Origin: JBDTCS01 sp039923455
Lineage (GTDB): Bacteria; Bacteroidota; Ignavibacteria; Palsa-1295
Reading direction: 5' to 3'
NCBI GenBank assembly: GCA_039923455.1
Contig: JBDTCS010000248.1
Location: 1-6,519 of the forward strand
Length of the DNA stretch: 6,519 nt
Each line of letters opens with the position of its first letter. Positions within the stretch are counted from its first letter, which is position 1. The notes below the pieces were generated by a model that saw only the letters and a program-made list of their open reading frames with translations, was not told the origin of the DNA and did no database searches. Position numbers and translations under genes: made by a program. Shown here one piece after another: positions 1 through 5,342 of this stretch.

Positions 1-279
1 TGATCCATTTGTGTCGGCGGGAAGTAGCGTATCCAGTCGCACGAGTATCGAATCGTGGGTAGTTGCACGCTTCACGAGATGCAAGGGCTTTAGCAGGACT
101 CTCACTTGGAGCTTCACCGAATCTGGGCGTGCACGAGTGGTATTTGTGATCGTAGTTTCGTGATATGTGCTTCCGCTCAGAGAGTTCGTCGATCGTCTTC
201 CGACCGACCATCCCCACAAAAAGATCAATACCAAAATCACAACCAAGATTATGTTGCGTGTTCTTGAGTCAATGTTCAT
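1..279 (-). CDS. Small single-pass membrane protein, possible inner-membrane spanin or lysis accessory (C-terminus off window)
   Basis: This frame is open from an ATG at 277-279 to the window edge, giving 93 residues without a stop. The start lies inside the last codons of the lytic transglycosylase gene, with an 11-base overlap, which suggests translational coupling. The protein begins with a short N-tail (MNIDSRTRN), followed by one strongly hydrophobic segment at about residues 10-27 (IILVVILVLIFLWGWSVG). A GRRS turn and a polar Ser/Thr-rich region come next, then an extended, probably beta-rich stretch with many Val, Leu and Lys/Arg residues (about 55-93). The positive charges flanking the segment do not settle its orientation, but a periplasmic C-terminal domain is plausible. 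Small bitopic proteins just downstream of a phage muralytic enzyme are often i-spanins or holin accessories. Bacteroidota phages also carry uncharacterised proteins of this shape. The function is inferred from position and topology only. Confidence 0.72.
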   Translation of the reverse strand, partial: MNIDSRTRNIILVVILVLIFLWGWSVGRRSTNSLSGSTYHETTITNTTRARPDSVKLQVRVLLKPLHLVKRATTHDSILVRLDTLLPADTNGS

Positions 280-928
280 TGGTCTCACGAGAAAAAAGTG
301 TTGCATACGCACGCCAAGCAATACTCACTCGATAGACATACCTCGCATTCAGGAACACGTTGTGCTTCGCGCCTTTGCGCGTTCTTGCGGAGCCTTGATT
401 GTATGCGCTAATCGCGGCAAGTGTGTCGCGTGGGTAGCGATCAAGCAACTTGCGCAAGAGCAGTGCGCCTTGATCGAGTGCTTGCATCGGCACAAATAGC
501 TCAGAAAGAAATCGAGGTGTGAATGCTTGCTCGCGAGCTACCTCACCCATTACTTGCATGAGCCCCATCGATCGTGATCGGTCGTGCAGTTCGGTCAGCA
601 TCGTCGGTGTGCCGTTGTGGGCAGCACTCCACTTTGCCGCACTTTTGCGAACACGTGGATTCTTCAGGTACGTGGGCTCCGCTCGTTCGGCCCATGGATT
701 CCAAAACGATTCTTCTTGAATGAACGCAGCGAGTAGCGCAGCCGGAACATGATGCGCAATTGCTGCAAGCTTTATCTCGCGAGCATACGGCACAAGCCCG
801 AGCCGAGAGGCATCGAGCGAATCCACCATGCAAGCGGTGTTCGTAATTGCAAAGATCTCTGCGGTTGTAGCTGTTGTGGCTATCGGTGTTCGCGTTAGCG
901 TTGTCAGTAGGAGTAGTTGTAGCAGCAT
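269..928 (-). CDS. Secreted lytic transglycosylase (SLT/goose-lysozyme-like fold), phage endolysin or virion muralytic enzyme
   Basis: This 219-residue protein should cleave the beta-1,4 MurNAc-GlcNAc bond of peptidoglycan, forming 1,6-anhydroMurNAc. The N-terminus (MLLQLLLLTTLTR...) is a hydrophobic export signal of about 18-23 residues. The catalytic domain spans roughly residues 45-205. It shows the family landmarks in order: QEESFWNPWA, with the likely catalytic glutamate at E73 (the E of the ES pair); SMGLMQV at 120-126, the classic G-L-M-Q substrate-cleft motif; AYNQGS at 175-180; and a C-terminal Arg/Tyr-rich helix (ARYVYRV, 195-201). The start at 928 follows the leader TACACAC directly and has no Shine-Dalgarno sequence. 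The preceding gene ends 63 bp upstream, and the next gene overlaps the 3' end by 11 bases. A sec-type signal means that it could reach the periplasm without a classical holin. It could instead be a virion-associated hydrolase, but those usually lack a signal peptide. Confidence 0.9.
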   Translation of the reverse strand: MLLQLLLLTTLTRTPIATTATTAEIFAITNTACMVDSLDASRLGLVPYAREIKLAAIAHHVPAALLAAFIQEESFWNPWAERAEPTYLKNPRVRKSAAKWSAAHNGTPTMLTELHDRSRSMGLMQVMGEVAREQAFTPRFLSELFVPMQALDQGALLLRKLLDRYPRDTLAAISAYNQGSARTRKGAKHNVFLNARYVYRVSIAWRAYATLFSRETNEH

Positions 929-991
929 GTGTGTACATAGTTGGTGCGTTGGAGAATATGACTTGGGAGTTGATTTGATCGGCAGTCGGGA

Positions 992-1393
992 TCAGACGAG
1001 TGGAGTCGCGAGTCGAAACGAGATTAGTGCGGCGCCGGAAGTTTCCTTGAGCTTGATGTGCGTCAAAGTTGCGGTGACGAAACTCGAAGCGAATCCTTCC
1101 ATTTTTGCTTCGCGAAGTGCTGCGAGTTTGTATTGAACGAGAAACGTCATCAGCGTATCGCGATCGCTCCCGACATGTGGCAAGGTGTTTGCGCGCAAAG
1201 TCAGATGATCATCGACGGCATCGCCTTCGGGACATCCGCACGGAGTCTCCACTTCCGGCGCGGTTGCGATTACACAATCGATAACCGGCAAGCTATCGAC
1301 GGGAGCAGAGGGGAAGCTTGCGCTGAGGATCGGCAGCGTTATCCAAGGCGCTGCGGGGCTGGTTCGATAGCGCAGATAAAGTAGTTTGTGCAT
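992..1393 (-). CDS. Hypothetical phage structural protein, possible connector or tail-completion protein
   Basis: I do not recognise this 133-residue protein. It begins only 9 bp after the stop of the preceding gene, and its ATG follows the leader ACAACAC, so it is almost certainly co-translated as part of the head operon. The N-terminal half (about 1-50) is Pro- and hydrophobic-rich and looks extended or beta-stranded (YLRYRTSPAAPWITLPIL). A short segment with C40, C52 and C54 (including CGCP) and an acidic patch (EGDAVDDH) follows. An amphipathic helix is likely at about 76-104 (DRDTLMTFLVQYKLAALREA), and the end is strand-like (ISFRLATPLV). No export signal or membrane segment is visible. 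Position after the adaptor and before the lysis genes suggests a head-closure, tail-terminator or minor virion protein, but the sequence gives no family-level proof. Plus-strand frames over the same bases are shadows. Confidence 0.68.
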   Translation of the reverse strand: MHKLLYLRYRTSPAAPWITLPILSASFPSAPVDSLPVIDCVIATAPEVETPCGCPEGDAVDDHLTLRANTLPHVGSDRDTLMTFLVQYKLAALREAKMEGFASSFVTATLTHIKLKETSGAALISFRLATPLV

Positions 1394-1402
1394 GTGTTGT
1401 CG

Positions 1403-1843
1403 TTAGAGAATTGTAAAAGAATACTTGGCCTTAAATGTGATGACGAATCGAGTGTTGGTCCGACTAACGGCGGGCGCGGAAATTTCAAGAAGCTGCGAAT
1501 TGTCGATGCGATAGTTATCGCCGGGTGCTGGAGCAGGTGGTACGTAACCCGACGTGACGAAATCCTGAATCACCGGCATCTCCTCCGATCGACGATGCAG
1601 CATGAGATCCGTATTGAGTTGTTGTGTGCTGAAAAAATATCGAACGGTGAAGAGTTGTTCTCCGCGCGTTGGATCGCCGGTCGGAGTGAAGGCGATAAAT
1701 TTAGTATCACCAAAAGTCAGTGAGTAACTCGGAAAATCGGACGGAGCAAGATCATCGGTCGAGGTAGCAAAATGCACTGGCCAAGATATGATCGCTGCCA
1801 GCTGCACTCTAAATGTTTCGCGAAAGAGTTGTTCTCGTGTCAT
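1403..1843 (-). CDS. Hypothetical phage protein, candidate head-closure or tail-terminator protein
   Basis: This protein has 146 residues and no family I can name with confidence. It starts with an amphipathic helix (TREQLFRETFRVQLAAII, 2-19), then extended segments around FPSYSLTFGDTKFIAF (37-52) and GEQLFTVRYFFS (61-72). A charged RRSEEMPVIQDFV stretch (84-96) is probably helical. A Pro-rich linker (YVPPAPAPGDNY, 100-111) leads to a beta-like C-terminal hairpin (LEISAPAV and TRFVITFKAKYSF). One N-terminal helix packed on a small beta sheet, about 140 residues long, directly downstream of the adaptor, fits a head-closure or tail-terminator protein, but this rests on context and length. It begins 31 bp after the adaptor stop, with its ATG in TTCTATG and no Shine-Dalgarno sequence. 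The next gene follows after 9 bp. There is no signal peptide or membrane segment. Confidence 0.7.
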   Translation of the reverse strand: MTREQLFRETFRVQLAAIISWPVHFATSTDDLAPSDFPSYSLTFGDTKFIAFTPTGDPTRGEQLFTVRYFFSTQQLNTDLMLHRRSEEMPVIQDFVTSGYVPPAPAPGDNYRIDNSQLLEISAPAVSRTNTRFVITFKAKYSFTIL

Positions 1844-1874
1844 AGAATTTGGTTATGGCATTGTTATCTTGTAA

Positions 1875-2456
1875 TCAGACCGGATACCGTTTATACATTC
1901 TGAGCAACTCCTTGTGTCGATCGGAGAGGTCTGCATATTTGACCCTATCACTCAGCGATCCATCCCGTGATGCCGTGATCGACTCTCCAAGAATCCCGAG
2001 CCCTTGACTCGACTCCTGAAAAATTTGCACCGCAAACTCCAGCACGACTTGTCGAACTGTTTCGGGACACGCAAGCGAACTCGGTTGATGATAGGTGATG
2101 TGATGCTCCAGCCCTCGATCGAAACGCAACGTCTTTGCATGCACGCGATTGCCACTATCAAAAAGTATCAAATCCGAGATCGGCTGCACCGTCACGGCAC
2201 CTTGATCATCGACCGTCTCCCAACTGTTCAGCGTCTGAGCCGCTGAATGCAGACGCAAATCATTTGCATTGTTGCCTTCGAATATTTGCGTTTTGATCGC
2301 ACTCGCGGAAAAATCGCGATCGAGCCACGTGAAGACATACTCCGTCGCAATATCAATGATCGCGGAAAAAAAGCTGAGCAGATCAGGATCGGTCGAGGCA
2401 TCTTTGAGATACGTTTGAAATTCCGGAACCGAGATCGCAGGTGGATAAGTAGGCAT
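1875..2456 (-). CDS. gp6-like head-tail connector (adaptor) protein
   Basis: In HK97- and SPP1-type phages the adaptor forms a ring under the portal and carries the head-closure and tail proteins. This protein has 193 residues. Its N-terminal half has the typical helical opening: an SVPEFQTYLKD helix (9-19), then DPDLLSFFSAIIDIATEYVFTW (23-44), matching the 'd..l...i..A...i' pattern of gp6-like connectors. The middle (about 55-122) is beta-rich (TQIFEGNNANDLRLH, ISDLILFD). A second helical pair follows: PETVRQVVLEFAVQIFQESS (131-150) and a C-terminal DRHKELLRMYKRY (179-191), where adaptors usually have the 'LL..Y+' ending. At 193 residues it is longer than the roughly 100-residue HK97 gp6, owing to the inserted beta segment. 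It lies immediately downstream of the capsid gene after a 75-bp gap containing a strong stem-loop. The ATG follows the leader TAACACACT. Confidence 0.8.
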   Translation of the reverse strand: MPTYPPAISVPEFQTYLKDASTDPDLLSFFSAIIDIATEYVFTWLDRDFSASAIKTQIFEGNNANDLRLHSAAQTLNSWETVDDQGAVTVQPISDLILFDSGNRVHAKTLRFDRGLEHHITYHQPSSLACPETVRQVVLEFAVQIFQESSQGLGILGESITASRDGSLSDRVKYADLSDRHKELLRMYKRYPV

Positions 2457-2486
2457 AGTGTGTTAAGAATTGTGACTCGAATAAAT

Positions 2487-2512
2487 GGAGGGACGCACGC
2501 TTGCGCCCCTCC
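2487..2512 (-). terminator. Strong stem-loop just after the capsid gene (possible attenuator or 3' stabiliser)
   Basis: Arms 2487-2492 (GGAGGG) and 2507-2512 (CCCTCC) pair, as do 2494-2497 (CGCA) and 2502-2505 (TGCG), around a 4-base loop. The pair between them (2493/2506) is A-C on the plus strand but G-U in minus-strand RNA, so the full 11-bp stem forms only in the transcript of the phage genes. It starts about 20 nt after the capsid stop. Downstream on the minus strand is ATTTATTC, not a clean U-tract, so a full intrinsic terminator is unlikely. Partial termination, or protection of the capsid mRNA 3' end to raise capsid over adaptor expression, is the better guess. Confidence 0.5.
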
Positions 2513-2531
2513 GTGGATGTGATGTGGTGAT

Positions 2532-3800
2532 TTAGCTTGCAGAGGTGGAGAGTGCTGCAATGTTTGCGGGAAGTCCTACTCCGAACGCGAGACGTTCGGT
2601 CATGCGCAACATTTGAAGATCATTCGTGAATGCGTTGACGCCATCGGCCGTTGCATCGTTGGATACGCGCGTTTCCATGCCACCATGCGTTCCAAGCCAG
2701 CAACCCGCCGAACGGAGATTGCCAAACAGTGCGAATGGAGTTGAGACGTGATCATCGACATCGTAACCATTGATCAGCACACCGTTCGGCAACGACACAA
2801 CAGGATAGCCTCGGAAAGTCAAGCCGACGCCGTTCAATCCGTTTGCACCATTGACTGCCGGTGAATCCGAATTCGTGATGTCCCAGAGATAACGCTGATT
2901 CGCATCTTTCTTCTTGAGCAGATCGGTAAGCGTGTTCTGCTCGACGAAGAGCGATGCACCGCGTTGTTGTGCCGGTCCGACCGACTGCACGAGTTGAATA
3001 AGATCATCGAGTGAAATATCCGTGTATTTCGTTTTACCCGATGTGCTCGAACCACCGAGGAAGGTCGTCGTGAGCCCCGATGCATGCAAAATTCCTGTGA
3101 ACGGAGAACCCGTCCCACGAAAGACTTGCGTGTCTTCTTCTTGTCCGAAGACTTCGACAAAGATCTGCGCAATCGTATTGTATACATCGACGTTCGCATC
3201 CATCAACAGTTCGTTTGAGATCGGATAAATTGCTGCGAGCTTTTTTGCGGTGAGCGTTAGACGTCCGAACGTGCCTTTTGATGCAGCGATCGTCTGATTC
3301 TCATCTGTCCAAGCGACGCTCGGTTTTCCGGAAAGCGTGGAGACGTTGAGTACGTTCGTGCGCATTGCGATCGTCGCACAATATTTTCTCGCGAAGCCAT
3401 ATTGATTCAGAAGAAAGAGCACATCGGCATAGAACTCCGGCGGCACAAGATATCCGCCGATATTATTCGTCGCTTCAACTTGCGGTGCGAGTGTCTTGAT
3501 ATATTCGGGTTCATAGCTCGACATGATTTGCCGAAGTTCTACACGATCGTTCTCTGCAATCGCATTGAAGAATCGAAACGTCTTCAGAATCTTCGCGCGA
3601 TCCTTCGCCGCATCACCCGAACTCGGCAACTTGCCCGTCCAAAGCGATGAACCATGCAGCACCGCGTTCGAAGTATTTGTGAGTGCCTTGAGTTGTGTTC
3701 TGTCCGGCATCGACTTGAATTTCTTCTCGACCGCCTCATCAATAAGCTGCGTGAAGACTTCTTTCTCTGCCGTGAGTGTCGTAGTGGTTGTATCTGTCAT
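2532..3800 (-). CDS. HK97-fold major capsid protein
   Basis: This 422-residue protein is the shell subunit of the icosahedral head, processed by the neighbouring protease. The N-terminal region (1 to about 105) is polar and mostly helical (AEKEVFTQLIDEAVEKKFKSM, 11-31) and should act as the scaffolding delta domain. The mature HK97 core then starts near NNIGGYLVPPEFYADVL (112-128), the typical family opening. Further landmarks are LTLTAKKLAAIYPISNELL (181-199), the P-domain helix and strand; an EVFGQEEDTQVFRGTGS stretch (216-232); PFTGIL (233-238); GYPVV (331-335); and the C-terminal A-domain segment ending FGVGLPANIAAL. The start at 3800 was chosen because the open frame upstream to 4151 runs antisense into the divergent gene and its leader. 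ATG 3800 also has the local leader CAGACACACA, like its neighbours. The protein begins with a Thr-rich tail (MTDTTTTTLT). A 75-bp gap with a stem-loop separates it from the adaptor. Confidence 0.93.
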   Translation of the reverse strand: MTDTTTTTLTAEKEVFTQLIDEAVEKKFKSMPDRTQLKALTNTSNAVLHGSSLWTGKLPSSGDAAKDRAKILKTFRFFNAIAENDRVELRQIMSSYEPEYIKTLAPQVEATNNIGGYLVPPEFYADVLFLLNQYGFARKYCATIAMRTNVLNVSTLSGKPSVAWTDENQTIAASKGTFGRLTLTAKKLAAIYPISNELLMDANVDVYNTIAQIFVEVFGQEEDTQVFRGTGSPFTGILHASGLTTTFLGGSSTSGKTKYTDISLDDLIQLVQSVGPAQQRGASLFVEQNTLTDLLKKKDANQRYLWDITNSDSPAVNGANGLNGVGLTFRGYPVVSLPNGVLINGYDVDDHVSTPFALFGNLRSAGCWLGTHGGMETRVSNDATADGVNAFTNDLQMLRMTERLAFGVGLPANIAALSTSAS

Positions 3801-4080
3801 TGTGTGTCTGAAATGATGGATGTGAAGTGATAATTGCTTATGAAATTCTCTTATAGAAAGTGGCGGATCTGAACCGTCCAGAAATTGGAGCAATTTCCGT
3901 GGGTTTGTCCTATTTTCAGCCAATTTTTGCGGCTCAAAAGTTACCCTTGCGAGTGTTGTATCTTGCACACTGCCCATGGTGTCATAATAGCAAGAGCCCG
4001 ACTTGTGCCCGCGAGTATGCGCTTGTCTAATCCAAAGTTTTGCCCGTGTTCTAACTTGTGTGTGTTCTGATCTCAACTCT
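3801..4080. promoter_or_regulatory. Divergent intergenic region between capsid gene and cargo gene
   Basis: These 280 bases hold no convincing gene and separate two divergent starts, so they should carry the cargo-gene promoter on the plus strand and possibly a capsid promoter on the minus strand. The region is A+T-rich near the capsid start. A sigma-70-like candidate on the plus strand is TTGCAC (3963-3968) with TAATAG (3985-3990) at 16-bp spacing, about 90 bp before the cargo ATG. TATCTTGC (3959-3966) loosely resembles the Bacteroidota -7 box TAnnTTTG. On the minus strand TATAAG (3851-3856) is a weak -10 candidate. None is strong enough to name. A short perfect hairpin lies at 3881-3897. 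Confidence 0.45.
3881..3897. other. Short perfect inverted repeat in the divergent region
   Basis: GAAATTG (3881-3887) and CAATTTC (3891-3897) are exact reverse complements around a 3-base GAG spacer. Outside them CCA (3878-3880) and TGG (3900-3902) can extend the pairing across a 2-base bulge. It could be a dyad operator for a regulator of the two divergent genes, or a weak RNA hairpin in the capsid leader. A 7-bp A+T-rich palindrome can also arise by chance in this much sequence. Confidence 0.35.
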
Positions 4081-5292
4081 ATGATAAAAAAGCTACTACT
4101 TGTTTCGATGTGTGCGCTTGCGCTCGTCTCGAATTTGCGTTCGCAGACCATTCAAGGTTGTGCAGTATTTCCGGCAGATAATCCGTGGAATCAGGATATA
4201 TCTGCGCTACCGCTGCATCCGATGTCTGCGACGTATCTTGCGCATTTCAATACCGCAAAAAAACTGCATCCCGATTTTGGAAGCGATACGATGTATGGAA
4301 TCCCCTTCGAAGTTGTGCATGCGGGCCAACCATTTGTGCACGTGACCTACACCGACTATCCCGATCAGAGTGATACGGGTTGGATGCCGGTGCCGCCGGA
4401 TGCGCATGTGGAGGGTGGCAATCCTGTTTCGAACAATGGTGATCGTCACATTCTTATCGTCGATGTAGATAATCACAAACTCTACGAATGCTGGCGGGCA
4501 TTCAAGGACGCAGCGGATATCAACTGGAAGGCAGCCAATGGTGCGATATTCGATCTATCTTCGAATCATTATCGTCCCGATGGTTGGACTTCCGGCGATG
4601 CTGCGGGTCTGCCGATATTTCCAGGGCTTGTTCGCTATGATGAAATTCAAGCCGGCGCGATCAATCATGCTGTGCGTTTCACTGTCGCGAAAACGCAGAA
4701 GGGGTGGATCACACCTGCTCGACATCAAGCTGGAAGTGGCGACACCACGTATGCTCCGATGGGATTGCGCTTGCGTCTCAAAGCGAGTTTTGATCTTTCC
4801 ACTTTTTCCGGTGGACCAAAAGTGTTGCTCGTTGCTTTAAAAAAATATGGGATGATCCTCGCCGACAATGGATCCGATTGGTACATCACCGGCGCGACCG
4901 ATGCACGTTGGAGCGACAATGAGTGGAATGCACTTAAGACTGTTCCCGGTACTGCATTCGAAGCCGTCTATACCGGACCGACGAAGCATGTGCCGGATAA
5001 TTCTTCGGTCGCATCAGAAATTCGTCCCGAGAGTGTTACGCTCGGAGCAAACTATCCGAATCCATTTACACGCGAGACCACCATCGACTTCACAACGCTC
5101 GAAGCCGGACACGCACTTGTCGAGGTGTATGATATGCTCGGAAGAAAAATCGTCACGCTGGCAAGCGGCGTACTCGATCCGGGTGATCACTCGCTCGAAT
5201 TTCACGCGCGCAATTTGCAATCTGGTACCTACATTGTTCGCCTGCAACTTGGCTCCGTGACGAAGCAGCGGATGATACAATTGGTCAAGTAA
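4081..5292 (+). CDS. Secreted protein of unknown function with type IX secretion C-terminal sorting domain (phage cargo/moron)
   Basis: This 403-residue protein has three parts. Residues 1-22 are a sec signal peptide (MIKKLLLVSMCALALVSN, probable cut after LRSQ). Residues about 26-300 form a soluble domain with striking conserved-looking blocks: FPADNPWNQDIS, GIPFEVV, GDRHILIVD, YECW, IFDLSSNHYRPDGWTSG, DAAGLPIFPGLVRYDE, PARH, MGLRLRLKASFD, YGMILADNGSDWY and DARW. I recall a widespread, uncharacterised family of exported bacterial proteins with this pattern; no function is established to my knowledge. Residues about 316-403 are a type A Por/type IX sorting domain: LGANYPNPF, then TTIDFTT, ALVEVYDMLGRKI, LDPGDHSLEFHARNLQSGTYIVRL and a basic end (TKQRMIQLVK). 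The protein should pass the inner membrane by Sec and the outer membrane by type IX secretion, ending anchored on the surface or released. ATG 4081 was chosen over an in-frame start at 4003 because the signal peptide begins there. The gene is opposite in direction to all neighbours. Confidence 0.92.
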   Translation: MIKKLLLVSMCALALVSNLRSQTIQGCAVFPADNPWNQDISALPLHPMSATYLAHFNTAKKLHPDFGSDTMYGIPFEVVHAGQPFVHVTYTDYPDQSDTGWMPVPPDAHVEGGNPVSNNGDRHILIVDVDNHKLYECWRAFKDAADINWKAANGAIFDLSSNHYRPDGWTSGDAAGLPIFPGLVRYDEIQAGAINHAVRFTVAKTQKGWITPARHQAGSGDTTYAPMGLRLRLKASFDLSTFSGGPKVLLVALKKYGMILADNGSDWYITGATDARWSDNEWNALKTVPGTAFEAVYTGPTKHVPDNSSVASEIRPESVTLGANYPNPFTRETTIDFTTLEAGHALVEVYDMLGRKIVTLASGVLDPGDHSLEFHARNLQSGTYIVRLQLGSVTKQRMIQLVK

Positions 5293-5305
5293 CGAACGGC
5301 TTTTT

Positions 5306-5336
5306 ACATAGGGACGGGAAATAGCCGTCCCTATGT
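5306..5336. terminator. Perfect 12-bp stem-loop between convergent gene ends
   Basis: ACATAGGGACGG (5306-5317) and CCGTCCCTATGT (5325-5336) are exact reverse complements around a 7-base loop (GAAATAG). The element sits in the 50-bp gap between the stop codons of the cargo gene and the prohead protease, where a bidirectional terminator is expected. However, the only homopolymer, TTTTT at 5301-5305, lies before the stem on the plus strand and would be an A-tract after it on the minus strand. Neither direction therefore has a canonical U-tract. It may terminate inefficiently, insulate the cargo mRNA 3' end, or be a copy of an interspersed palindromic repeat. Confidence 0.6.
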
Positions 5337-5342
5337 GTTAGG

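Noticed and set aside
828..1723. Chain of plus-strand open frames (828-1136, 1058-1384, 1388-1723)
   Set aside because: Their products are Cys/Arg/Ser-rich with no domain-like pattern, and they lie opposite compact minus-strand genes with matching leaders and spacing.
2532..3800. Encapsulin nanocompartment instead of a phage capsid
   Set aside because: Both share the HK97 fold, but the neighbouring portal, maturation protease and adaptor show a DNA-packaging virion. The cargo gene has an export signal, so it is not an encapsulated cargo.
3963..3990. TTGCAC/TAATAG as a firm cargo promoter
   Set aside because: The boxes match sigma-70 only moderately, and the probable host phylum uses different promoter consensus sequences, so it is kept only as a candidate inside the intergenic entry.
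4003..4080. Upstream start for the type IX cargo protein
   Set aside because: The 26 extra residues are Cys-rich and would bury the obvious signal peptide that begins at ATG 4081.
3801..4151. Long N-terminal extension of the capsid reading frame
   Set aside because: It would add 117 residues of low-complexity, Cys/His-rich sequence that overlaps the cargo gene's start region in antisense. The HK97 capsid pattern is complete from ATG 3800, so the extension is an open frame by chance.
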